DNA from: Paeniglutamicibacter gangotriensis Lz1y
GTDB taxonomy: Bacteria > Actinomycetota > Actinomycetes > Actinomycetales > Micrococcaceae
Assembly: GCF_000348945.1 (NCBI RefSeq)
Contig: NZ_AOCK01000011.1
Coordinates: 1 to 64,000 of the forward strand
DNA length: 64,000 nucleotides
Direction of reading: 5' to 3'
Under the pieces are notes generated by a model, which did no database searches, had not been told where the DNA came from, and saw only the letters and a list, made by a program, of their open reading frames with translations. Position 1 is the first letter of the stretch; each line of letters starts with the position of its first letter. A program made the translations under genes and the position numbers. Below are positions 17,557 through 25,177 of this stretch, piece by piece.

Positions 17557-19080
17557 ATGAGAGCCTCCCGCAGTCGTCCCCTGTTCATCATGGCCATCCT
17601 GGGTTCGCTGTCCCTGCTGCTGGGCTCCTGTTCAGCAACCCCCGCACCTTCCATCGATTCGGCGCCGGCCCCGGCGGCCAAGGTGCCCGCGGGACTGGAG
17701 AAGTTCTATTCACAGGAACTGGACTGGGCCCCCTGCGGCGGCGCGCTGCAATGCACGGAAATCGAGGTCCCGATGGACTATGCGAAGCCGGAGGGCGAAA
17801 CCATGACGCTGGCGCTGAACAAACGCCCCGGCGGCAAGAAGACCATCGGATCGTTGTTGGTGAATCCGGGCGGCCCTGGCGCCTCGGGACTTGAAATAGT
17901 GGCAGATGCGGTTCCCACGATGTTCGGACAAAAGTTACAACGCGGCTACGACGTCATTGGTTTTGATCCGCGCGGTGTCGGTTCCTCAACACCGGTGAAG
18001 TGCCAGACTCCCACCGAACAAGATGCCTCACGCGAAGAGCAATTCGATCCAAGCACCGACGCCGGACTAGCGGACATGCGCAAGGCCAGCGCCGCCTACG
18101 CCAAGCAGTGTGCCGAGCGCACCGGGGAGTCCTTGGGTTTCGTGGACACGGTGTCCGCGGCGCGGGACATGGACGTGATGCGAGCGGCTCTGGGCGATGA
18201 GCAATTGAACTACCTCGGATACTCCTACGGCACCTCATTGGGAGCCCACTATGCGGAGCTATTCCCGAGCAACGTGGGCAAGCTCGTACTCGATGGGGCG
18301 TTGGACCCGACGCTGGGTGACGATGAAATCACCTTGGGACAAGCCGTGGGGTTCGAGAACGAAATCCGGTCTTATATGCAGGATTGCCTCGAGTCCGCAG
18401 ACTGCCCGTTTACCGGCACCCTTGACGAGGCACTAACCCAGCTCCACGATCTCTTTGACTCGGTCAAGGCCACCCCGATGGTTGGCAGCGATGGACGCAA
18501 GGTCCCGATCATCGACTTCGTCAATGGGTTCATCATCCCGCTGTACGACAACTCCACTTGGCCGATGCTCACCGAGGGGCTGCGCAACGCCATCGCTGGG
18601 AACGTCGATGACATTTTGTACTTTGCCGATCTCAACGCCGGGCGAGAAACCGATGGCAGCTACAGCGGCAACGGGGCAGCAGCCTTCACCGCCATCAACT
18701 GCTTGGACTACCCCGTTGACGCCGACATACCCACCATGCGCGCCGGCGCCAAGACCCTAACCGAGAAGGCACCGACCATTGGCGAATACCTCGCCTACGG
18801 TGCGGTGGGTTGCCAAGACTGGGAGTTCCCAGCCACCGGGAAACCTGGAGAACTGACGGCGAAGGGCGCGGCCCCGATCATGGTCATCGGCACCACCGGT
18901 GATCCAGCCACTCCGCATGCCTGGAGCCAGTCGCTTGCCAAGCAACTTGAGTCGGCTTCGCTGGTCACCTTCGAGGGCCACGGACACACCGCCTATGGCC
19001 GTTCCAACGGTTGCATCTCCAACGCCGTGGAATCCTATTTCCTTGACGGCACGGTTCCCGCCGACGGTTTGACCTGCTGA
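17557..19080 (+). CDS. Secreted lipoprotein alpha/beta hydrolase, tripeptidyl aminopeptidase (S33) type
   Basis: 507 residues. The lipoprotein signal ends in the lipobox LGSC (Cys25). The alpha/beta fold shows LLVNPGGPGASG (oxyanion region), GYDVIGFDPRGVGSS and the nucleophile elbow GYSYGTS with Ser223. Late motifs GTTGDPATPHAW (Asp) and GHGHTAYGRSNGC (His) complete the triad. The C-terminal TAP-like domain (about 400-507) contains paired Cys residues likely to form disulfides outside the cell. Family members release N-terminal tripeptides or proline residues. Start ATG 17557 has an AAGGAG further upstream. Confidence 0.9.
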   Translation: MRASRSRPLFIMAILGSLSLLLGSCSATPAPSIDSAPAPAAKVPAGLEKFYSQELDWAPCGGALQCTEIEVPMDYAKPEGETMTLALNKRPGGKKTIGSLLVNPGGPGASGLEIVADAVPTMFGQKLQRGYDVIGFDPRGVGSSTPVKCQTPTEQDASREEQFDPSTDAGLADMRKASAAYAKQCAERTGESLGFVDTVSAARDMDVMRAALGDEQLNYLGYSYGTSLGAHYAELFPSNVGKLVLDGALDPTLGDDEITLGQAVGFENEIRSYMQDCLESADCPFTGTLDEALTQLHDLFDSVKATPMVGSDGRKVPIIDFVNGFIIPLYDNSTWPMLTEGLRNAIAGNVDDILYFADLNAGRETDGSYSGNGAAAFTAINCLDYPVDADIPTMRAGAKTLTEKAPTIGEYLAYGAVGCQDWEFPATGKPGELTAKGAAPIMVIGTTGDPATPHAWSQSLAKQLESASLVTFEGHGHTAYGRSNGCISNAVESYFLDGTVPADGLTC

Positions 19081-19161
19081 CCGACCATGTCATCGCCCCG
19101 TTTTGACCGCTGAGGACAGACTCCTATAAAGTGATCACTTGTGGTGCATGCGCACCGCGGT

Positions 19162-19234
19162 GCCTCCTTAGCTCAGTTGGTAGAGCGTTTCACTCGTAAT
19201 GAAAAGGTCGCCAGTTCGATTCTGGCAGGGGGCT
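19162..19234 (+). tRNA. tRNA-Thr (anticodon CGT)
   Basis: 73-base cloverleaf. Acceptor GCCTCCT pairs with AGGGGGC (one G-U), D arm GCTC/GAGC, anticodon stem TTTCA/TGAAA with loop CTCGTAA, T arm GCCAG/CTGGC with loop TTCGATT. CCA is not encoded. It reads ACG codons. Confidence 0.95.
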
Positions 19235-19246
19235 CGTAGCTTCACT

Positions 19247-19282
19247 TCAAGGGTCCGACACCGCAAGGTGTCGGACCCTTGA
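19247..19282 (+). terminator. Terminator after tRNA-Thr
   Basis: Perfect 16-bp stem TCAAGGGTCCGACACC / GGTGTCGGACCCTTGA with a GCAA tetraloop, 12 bases past the tRNA. Confidence 0.85.
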
Positions 19283-19314
19283 ACGTTAACCACTGCGGCA
19301 CTCCGGGAGGCCCC

Positions 19315-19818
19315 ATGCCAGCCACATCGGCCGATGTCCCTGTTTCCACCCCTGCGTTGGACCGGTTCCTGGCCTGCAGCAACATCTTGGCAACCCACCG
19401 GATCTCCGCTTTCACTCCCGATTCGAACCCCGAAGCCCGCGCATATTCCGGCTGCAGCTACGTGCTGACAGGTCCAGACGGGCTCAGCACCCGAACTGTT
19501 TTCCGCGCCGCAAAAGTGACCCCCACCAAGGCGGGACTCTTCGTGACCTTATGGCAACGCGGCGCGGACGGTGAGACGCGGCCCTACGCTCTCAGCGACG
19601 ACGTCGAAACCTTCATCGTCTGGACCGCTACGGCGGCCGGCTGCGGATACTTCCGCTTCCCCGCCGGAGCTCTGGCGGAGAACGGCATCCTCTCCGGCGT
19701 CACACGGCCCGGCAAACGAGGTTTTCGGATTTACACCCCGTGGGACAAGAATCTAAACGCGACCGCCAGCAGGACGTGGGACTGGCAGCGCAACTACTTC
19801 ACCATCGCCAGCGAATAG
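19315..19818 (+). CDS. MepB family protein
   Basis: 167 residues. The core pattern YSGCSYVL..STRTVFRAAKVTPTKAGLFVTLWQR is the MepB signature, followed by ETFIVWTATAAGCGYFRFPAGALAENGILS and RPGKRGFRIYTPWDKNLNATASRTWDWQRNYF. MepB was named from the Staphylococcus mepRAB multidrug locus and its biochemical role is not established. ATG 19315 with GGGAGG just upstream is preferred to an upstream start inside the tRNA terminator. The following GNAT gene begins 9 bases later. Confidence 0.85.
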   Translation: MPATSADVPVSTPALDRFLACSNILATHRISAFTPDSNPEARAYSGCSYVLTGPDGLSTRTVFRAAKVTPTKAGLFVTLWQRGADGETRPYALSDDVETFIVWTATAAGCGYFRFPAGALAENGILSGVTRPGKRGFRIYTPWDKNLNATASRTWDWQRNYFTIASE

Positions 19819-19827
19819 TCTTTCTTC

Positions 19828-20421
19828 ATGGAAAAACTGTCCCTGGCCACCCCCAATCTGGAGCTGGTTCCTCCCTGTGCAGCAGATGCCGAAGCCTTGA
19901 CCGCTGCCTGCCAGGACCCGCAGATCCAACGGTGGGTACCCATCCCTGTCCCGTACACGCTCACCGACGGCCTCGAGTACGCCACCACCGGATGCGACGC
20001 TGCCTGGGCCGAGGGCCATGCGGCAATCTGGACCATCAGGCTCGGGGATAAAATGGCCGGGAATGTGGGCCTGCACCGGATCGGCCATGGTGCCGCCGAT
20101 CTCGGTTTCTGGATGGTTCCCGCATTCCGTGGCCGCGGCATCATCACCGAGGCCTGCCGTGCCGTCTTGGACTATGGATTCGCACCGGATCCCGAGGGAC
20201 TCGGCCTGAAACGGATCGGTTGGAACGCCTACGCCGGGAACCACGGGTCGGCCAGGGTCGCCCAAAGACTCGGATTCCGGTTTGAGGGCATCTCTCGTCT
20301 TGCGGCGGTGGGCAGGGACGGACTCGAAGACGACTGGGGAGCCGGGCTGTTGGCCACCGACGACCGCAGCGAACAGCCCTGGCCGGCCCTCAACGGACCA
20401 GCGGGCCCACAGGCCGGTTAA
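19828..20421 (+). CDS. GNAT family N-acetyltransferase (RimJ/RimL-like)
   Basis: 197 residues of the Acetyltransf_3 type. LELVPPCAADAEALTAACQDPQIQRWVPIP at the N-terminus and AAIWTIRLGDKMAGNVGL in the central sheet are typical. Motif A is ADLGFWMVPAFRGRGIITEACRAVLDYGF, in which R-G-R-G-I binds acetyl-CoA. RIGWNAYAGNHGSARVAQRLGFRFEG follows. The substrate is unknown. Probably co-transcribed with mepB. Confidence 0.9.
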   Translation: MEKLSLATPNLELVPPCAADAEALTAACQDPQIQRWVPIPVPYTLTDGLEYATTGCDAAWAEGHAAIWTIRLGDKMAGNVGLHRIGHGAADLGFWMVPAFRGRGIITEACRAVLDYGFAPDPEGLGLKRIGWNAYAGNHGSARVAQRLGFRFEGISRLAAVGRDGLEDDWGAGLLATDDRSEQPWPALNGPAGPQAG

Positions 20422-20461
20422 AGCAGTGGTGGGAGCCCCACAGGACTCCCACCACTGCTTT
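20420..20461. terminator. Bidirectional terminator between GNAT and aldo/keto reductase genes
   Basis: Perfect 16-bp stem AAAGCAGTGGTGGGAG / CTCCCACCACTGCTTT with a 10-base loop. It overlaps the GNAT stop codon and lies 37 bases past the convergent gene's stop. Confidence 0.88.
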
Positions 20462-20497
20462 GTTCTGGCCCGTGCAGCTGCGCGAGGAGTTTAGGAT

Positions 20498-21343
20498 TTA
20501 GGCGAAATCGCTGGTTGCCGGATCGGCAGCGATGCGGCCTTCGGCGCCCTTGTCCAGCGCATTGATCGCCGCGAGGTCGCCCTCATCCAGACTCACGCCG
20601 AGGCCCGCATAGTTTTCCACGATGCGCGAGGGGGTCACCGACTTCGGGATGACCACGTTGCCCAAGGCGAGGTGCCAGGCGATGACCACCTGGGCCACAG
20701 TGGCGTCGTGCTTCTGCGCGATAGCTACCAATGCGGGATCAGCCAACAAGTCGCTGCCCTGGCCCAACGGCGACCACGACTGGTGCAAGATGCCCTTGGA
20801 GGCCTCAAATGCGCGAAGCTCGGTCTGTGGGAAGTACGGGTGGGTCTCAACCTGGTTGATCACCGGCAGCACCCCGGTGGCCTCTTCGAGTTCGGCGAGC
20901 GCCTCGGCGGTGAAGTTGCAGACGCCGATGGACTTCACGCGGCCGGCACGCTGAAGCTCGATCAGGGCCTTCCAAGTGTCCACGTACTTGCCCTGCTTGG
21001 GCTGCAGCCAGTGGATCAGGTACAGGTCGAGGTATTCCAGGCCCAGACGGTCCATCGACGCATCAAAGGCGGCCAGTGTTTCGGCGAAGCCCTGGTCGGC
21101 GTTCCAGACCTTGGTGGTGATGAACATGTCTTCGCGCGGCACCTCGGCCGCCTCGATGGCGCGTCCCACGCCCTCTTCGTTGCCGTAGATCTTGGCCGTG
21201 TCGATGTGGCGGTATCCTGCGGCAAAGGCCTGCTGGACTACATCTGCTGCCACGTCGTCCTCGACCTTCCAGACCCCGTAGCCAAGCTGGGGAATGGTGT
21301 TGCCGTCATGGAATGAAAGTTCTGGGGGTACAAGGTTGGTCAT
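20498..21343 (-). CDS. Aldo/keto reductase
   Basis: 281-residue NADPH-dependent (beta/alpha)8 barrel. Catalytic tetrad: Asp and Tyr in GYRHIDTAKIYGNEEGVG, Lys in MFITTKVWN, His in LDLYLIHWLQP. Cofactor motifs are VKSIGVCNF and the C-terminal IPKSVTPSRIVENYAGLGVSL. It resembles 2,5-diketo-D-gluconate reductase-type bacterial AKRs; the substrate cannot be told. ATG 21343 fits the family start (MTNLVPPELSFHDGNTIPQLGYG). It is divergent from the sigma-factor gene. Confidence 0.93.
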   Translation of the reverse strand: MTNLVPPELSFHDGNTIPQLGYGVWKVEDDVAADVVQQAFAAGYRHIDTAKIYGNEEGVGRAIEAAEVPREDMFITTKVWNADQGFAETLAAFDASMDRLGLEYLDLYLIHWLQPKQGKYVDTWKALIELQRAGRVKSIGVCNFTAEALAELEEATGVLPVINQVETHPYFPQTELRAFEASKGILHQSWSPLGQGSDLLADPALVAIAQKHDATVAQVVIAWHLALGNVVIPKSVTPSRIVENYAGLGVSLDEGDLAAINALDKGAEGRIAADPATSDFA

Positions 21344-21467
21344 GTCCCCCATCCTGCCACCGCGTGTTGTTCCGCCGCGCGGCAAAGCCGACCGATCAGC
21401 GTTGGGCGAAACAAGGAATTTTCAAAAGCCGTGTAACACTGTGCCCACCTGCGGACATAAGGGAAGT

Positions 21468-22004
21468 ATGGACGAGGTGAAGACACTACCGCGACCGGCG
21501 CCAAGCGCCGAGGAACGATTCGCAGCCGTGCATACGGCATGCCACGACACCGTGTATAGATATTTGGCCCGCCGGATCATTCCGGCGCATCTGGCCGAGG
21601 ACCTGACCGGCGAGGTCTTCGTGATCGTCTGGTCAAAGGTGCTCGATGGTGCACACCTGGAGGTGCCCTATGTGGTGGCCATCGCGCGTAACCTGCTGCG
21701 CAACGCCTATCGGGCCTCGGCGAAGGCCTCAAGGCTGCGCGCGGCGCTGGCACTGACACAGCAACGCCCCGCAATCCACGACCCGGAGGTGGCCCTGGGA
21801 CTGGCGGCACTGAAGGAAGCCGAGCGCGAGCTGTTGCTGCTCACCTATTGGGATTCCTTCACCTCCGAGGAAATCGCCGTCATCTTTGGCACGAGCCCCG
21901 GTGCCATCCGGGTGCGCCTGCATCGGGCACGCAAATCCTTTGCGGCGGCCCTCGAATCGGAATCCACCCAGCGCGGTCCCCTGGGAAAGGCGGCACGGCC
22001 ATGA
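21468..22004 (+). CDS. ECF-type RNA polymerase sigma factor
   Basis: 178 residues. Region 2 is RFAAVHTACHDTVYRYLARRIIPAHLAEDLTGEVFVIVWSKV, with the DLTGEVF stretch in the place of the usual D-x-x-Q-E-V-F. Region 4 is LAALKEAERELLLLTYWDSFTSEEIAVIFGTSPGAIRVRLHRARKSF. ATG 21468 has GGGAAG directly upstream. It overlaps the membrane protein gene by ATGA, the usual arrangement of a sigma factor and its controller. Confidence 0.9.
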   Translation: MDEVKTLPRPAPSAEERFAAVHTACHDTVYRYLARRIIPAHLAEDLTGEVFVIVWSKVLDGAHLEVPYVVAIARNLLRNAYRASAKASRLRAALALTQQRPAIHDPEVALGLAALKEAERELLLLTYWDSFTSEEIAVIFGTSPGAIRVRLHRARKSFAAALESESTQRGPLGKAARP

Positions 22005-23200
22005 ACACCATTCCAACTCCACCAGCCAACGACGAACTCGATCCGTCTCTGGCGGCATTACTGCGCGGCTCCGACCCCTGCGACGCGGAGCATGAGCGCG
22101 CCATGGCCCGTAGCCGTGCCCACACCGCCGATATCCCCGACGGCGCCTATCTGCCGGTGATCTCCCAACGGTTGAACCCCGCAGCGGCTCTCATGCCCGC
22201 ATACGCAGCAGCAAAGCGGAATGCGGGCAGGGGTTGGGCCGCGATCCTGGCCTTGGCCGCGGTCGGCGCCGTTATTGCCGGTGTGGCCGCGCTTGGGCCG
22301 TGGGGCGGGCAGCCGCAGCCGGCCGCACCGCCGCCGGTGGTGCCCTCCCCCGCCTCCCTCGAATTCAACCCCGACGACGACGGCCGAATGAACGAGTTCG
22401 CCGAGGCCGGCGGCAAGCGTGTCACCGGCTGGCTCCGTTCGGCGCTGCCCACTGATCCCCCGGCTTTGCACCGCACCGGCTGGCTGTTCAACACCATCGC
22501 CGTGGCCGGTTCTGGCGAGGTCTGGTCCCAGGCCCAAGACCCTTGGGTTCCGATCGACCTGGGCTCGCGTGACACCTCCCTGCTGGACAGCACCGGCCAA
22601 GGTGGGATTCTGGCGGTGGTCGCCACCACCGATGGCAACTTGGAGTCCATCACCCCGGTGCCCGGACCCTACGGCATCATGTTCACCGATGCGAAGCGGC
22701 TTGCCACGGGGTCGGTGTCCGATGCCAGGAGCCTGATGACGCCGGACGGGGTCCACCTCAGGGAACCCGACGGGAATTACAACGGGACCGTGCTGGCCCA
22801 ATTCGCGACCTTTGAGATGACCTATTCCTACACCGCCGTCCCGCCGAGACCAGCCCGGCGGTTCAACGCCACGGCGTTCCATTCCCATACCAATTCGGAG
22901 GCCCTCTCCTGCATCACGGCTTCCACGGGATCCGGGGAGAAGATCCTGGCCTTTCCCGAAGGTGCCACGGCTTCCGTATCGATTGCCGAGCCAACCGACC
23001 TTGATGAGCCCGTCGCCGACTACCCGCTGCGGATCATGCCGCTCGACGGGTGGTTCGATGATGCGGGAGACGACTCGATGTTCTTGTTGGACACGGCAGG
23101 GACACCCCAGGCGACTTTCACCGGATTCCCCACCGCAACGATGGGAACCTGCGGAGGATATTCCGGGGAGGTCGTCCAGTTCGAGGCACTTGCTCAGTAG
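22001..23200 (+). CDS. Single-pass membrane protein, probable controller of the upstream ECF sigma factor
   Basis: 399 residues. The cytoplasmic N-terminus (1-77) contains ELDPSLAALLRGSDP and an Arg/Ala helix. One membrane helix follows at about 78-96 (GWAAILALAAVGAVIAGVAAL), then a Pro-rich stretch and a large extracytoplasmic domain of about 280 residues. No HxxxCxxC zinc anti-sigma motif is present. Translational overlap with the sigma gene makes an anti-sigma or sensor role likely, but this is inference from arrangement. The extracytoplasmic domain has scattered W and G residues and two late Cys residues; I do not recognise it. Confidence 0.72.
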   Translation: MNTIPTPPANDELDPSLAALLRGSDPCDAEHERAMARSRAHTADIPDGAYLPVISQRLNPAAALMPAYAAAKRNAGRGWAAILALAAVGAVIAGVAALGPWGGQPQPAAPPPVVPSPASLEFNPDDDGRMNEFAEAGGKRVTGWLRSALPTDPPALHRTGWLFNTIAVAGSGEVWSQAQDPWVPIDLGSRDTSLLDSTGQGGILAVVATTDGNLESITPVPGPYGIMFTDAKRLATGSVSDARSLMTPDGVHLREPDGNYNGTVLAQFATFEMTYSYTAVPPRPARRFNATAFHSHTNSEALSCITASTGSGEKILAFPEGATASVSIAEPTDLDEPVADYPLRIMPLDGWFDDAGDDSMFLLDTAGTPQATFTGFPTATMGTCGGYSGEVVQFEALAQ

Positions 23201-23222
23201 CTGCTTAGCTGGCGTTGCTCCC

Positions 23223-23675
23223 CTAGTGCCTTGCGAGTTCGGCCTCGGCCGCGCTGATGCCGTCGGCGACCAGATCCGCGCGCATGGCGACGTTTTCCAG
23301 ACCCGCAGAGGCGTAACCCCAGCGTTCGCCATCCATTCGGGCCATCGCCGCAACTTGGGCCGCGGCGGCCAGATCGTTGGCTGCCTTGGAAAGCAACCGG
23401 TGCACCGCGTGAAGCTCGTTGGGAATGTCATCGCCGCTGCTGGGGCACGTGGCCTGGGCGGCGACACACACCACCCGCACCCGGGCCTGGAGATCCGCTA
23501 GATGGTTGGCGATCAGGATCAGTGCGTTGTGCAGGTCATCGTCTTCGATCCCTTCCAGGACCTGGTGCACCCGGTCCAGCGAGCGGCCGAACCTGTCATA
23601 GGCCCGACGCCAGACCCCGTCGCCGAGTTCCTTGTTGTCGCGGCGTGCGCCGCGCGCTGCGGAGAACAACCCCAT
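23223..23675 (-). CDS. Conserved helical protein of unknown function
   Basis: 150 residues, almost all predicted helix: MGLFSAARGARRDNKELGDGVWRRAYDRFGRSLDRVHQVLEGI, then AL-rich helices (LHNALILIANHLADLQARVRVVCVAAQ) and LHAVHRLLSKAANDLAAAAQVAAMAR. No signal peptide and no membrane helix. It lies 56 bases downstream of bpa on the same strand, so it may be co-transcribed with it, but there is no direct evidence for a proteasome role. Confidence 0.6.
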   Translation of the reverse strand: MGLFSAARGARRDNKELGDGVWRRAYDRFGRSLDRVHQVLEGIEDDDLHNALILIANHLADLQARVRVVCVAAQATCPSSGDDIPNELHAVHRLLSKAANDLAAAAQVAAMARMDGERWGYASAGLENVAMRADLVADGISAAEAELARH

Positions 23676-23731
23676 CTACTGTCTACGCCTTCGTTCGTGC
23701 CGTGGGATCCGTTCCCTCGCGCCATTCCAGT

Positions 23732-24352
23732 CTAGAGGTATTGCCCGAATCCGCCGTCGCCCCCGGGCCTCTGGCCCTGCGTCGGCGACTGCGGCCCGGG
23801 GCCAGGAGTCTGGCCGGGTGCGCCCACGCGCTCGGGTTCGCCCTGCTCGTTGATGACGATGCCCGGGGCCACCTGCGTGCCCGGGGGAAGCTGGCGCATG
23901 GCCATCTGCTGGGCCAGCTGTTGGTTTGCCAGTTGCTGGGCGGCCATCGCTGCTTGCAAGCCATGGAAGACGCCTTCCAGCCAGCCCACCAGCTGGGCCT
24001 GAGCGACGCGCAGTTCCGGGGCCGAGGGGGTTTCCCCGTCGGCAAACGGCAACCGGATGCGGTGCAGTTCCTCGGCCAGTTCCGGGGACAGTCCGGTCTC
24101 CAGCTCCTGGACCGAGCGTTCGTGGATGTTGGCCATCCGGGCGCGGGCCTGCGCATCCAGCGGGGCGGAGCGCACCTCGTCGAGCAGCTGCTTGATCATC
24201 CCGCCGATGCGCATGAGTTTGCCCGGCTCGCCGATGCTCGTGACCTGTACCGCGCCGGTGCCCGACGAGGATGCGGATTGTTGTTCGGGGCGGGGCGCCG
24301 AGGTGCTTGGTGCGACGCGGGGATCGGGGTTCTGTTCACTGTGCTCGCTCAT
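23732..24352 (-). CDS. bpa: Bacterial proteasome activator Bpa
   Basis: 206 residues of the DUF2587/Bpa family. A disordered N-terminus is followed by the four-helix core (KLMRIGGMIKQLLDEVRSAPLDAQARARMANIHERSVQELETGLSPELAEELHRIRLPF, then a second helical pair LRVAQAQLVGWLEGVFHGLQAAMAAQQ). A Gly/Pro/Gln tail ends in GQYL. That C-terminal motif is the known HbYX-like docking signal for the alpha ring of the 20S proteasome. Bpa assembles into a dodecameric ring that opens the proteasome without ATP. No proteasome genes occur in this window. ATG 24352 (MSEHSEQ) is preferred over 24394. Confidence 0.93.
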   Translation of the reverse strand: MSEHSEQNPDPRVAPSTSAPRPEQQSASSSGTGAVQVTSIGEPGKLMRIGGMIKQLLDEVRSAPLDAQARARMANIHERSVQELETGLSPELAEELHRIRLPFADGETPSAPELRVAQAQLVGWLEGVFHGLQAAMAAQQLANQQLAQQMAMRQLPPGTQVAPGIVINEQGEPERVGAPGQTPGPGPQSPTQGQRPGGDGGFGQYL

Positions 24353-24510
24353 GACCCCATCTTGCCATGCAGATCCCCGGCCCGTCTGGACCACTTCGTT
24401 GTCGGTGAACCACCAAGGGTGCGCCGCACGAACAAGGGCACGGGAAAATGCGCGGCCACATTGAATCCGCGGCTAACTGGTGCCGGTCGTGGAGCGCGCT
24501 GGCCGCGTTG

Positions 24511-24726
24511 CTACCGGGAGCCGGCGGCCTCCGCAGCGTCCCCACCGGATTTTGCGATCCGCAGAGACCGCATTTCAAGGCCCTGCCAGCCAGTAAACGC
24601 CGTCAACATCCAAAAAAGCAGCGCCGACTGATCCCGCATCGGGGCGATAAACAGCGCCCCAATGAGGCAGGCCGCGGCCAGCATCCACATCAGGGCCTCG
24701 AACAGAACGGGGAAACGTGAATACAT
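24511..24726 (-). CDS. Small two-helix membrane protein
   Basis: 71 residues. Helices run about 9-28 (FEALMWMLAAACLIGALFIA) and 34-47 (ALLFWMLTAFTGW); a basic and Ala-rich tail follows. ATG 24726 has AGGAGC 7 bases upstream on the minus strand, which fixes this short frame over longer alternatives. No family is recognised. Confidence 0.6.
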   Translation of the reverse strand: MYSRFPVLFEALMWMLAAACLIGALFIAPMRDQSALLFWMLTAFTGWQGLEMRSLRIAKSGGDAAEAAGSR

Positions 24727-24947
24727 GGCAAGCTCCTGGTGCATGATCGGGCACGGTATGACTCTCCCACCCATTGTTACAGAACCCCCAAGGGTCAGCA
24801 CCGCAGAGCCCCGGCGGAACGTCCCCGTTCCAGGTGGCTCGTGCCCACACTCGGACACCACAAGGGGAAGGTGTGCAGATCAGATTCATTCATTCGGCCC
24901 ATGCACGCCCTCCCCGTTGTCACCGGTACTCCCGCAGCGTCAGTGAC

Positions 24948-25175
24948 TCAGCAGCAGCGGCCCTGGGGGTTCTTTTCCTGCCAGTCGGTGTAGTCGCGCC
25001 AGAACTCACGTTCGCCCATGGGTGCCTCTCCGGGGTGCGTGCGGGCTTGGTGCTCCAGGTAGATGCGGTATTTGTCCGCGCCCAACACCCCCTCGAGATA
25101 GCGTGTCAGCGCACGAGCCCCCGACCCCACCGAGCGCAGGGCCCGCAGAGTCATCGAGGTGCTTGCAGCTTCCAT
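24948..25175 (-). CDS. ybdD: YbdD/YjiX family small protein
   Basis: 75 residues. The conserved YbdD pattern is clear: RALTRYLEGVLGADKYRIYLEHQARTHPGEAPMGEREFWRDYTDWQEKNPQGRCC, with the C-terminal Cys pair. It starts 2 bases after the cstA stop. Genes of this family accompany cstA/btsT pyruvate transporters in many bacteria and are needed for full transport in some enterobacteria; exact mechanism is not settled. Confidence 0.92.
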   Translation of the reverse strand: MEAASTSMTLRALRSVGSGARALTRYLEGVLGADKYRIYLEHQARTHPGEAPMGEREFWRDYTDWQEKNPQGRCC

Positions 25176-25177
25176 TC

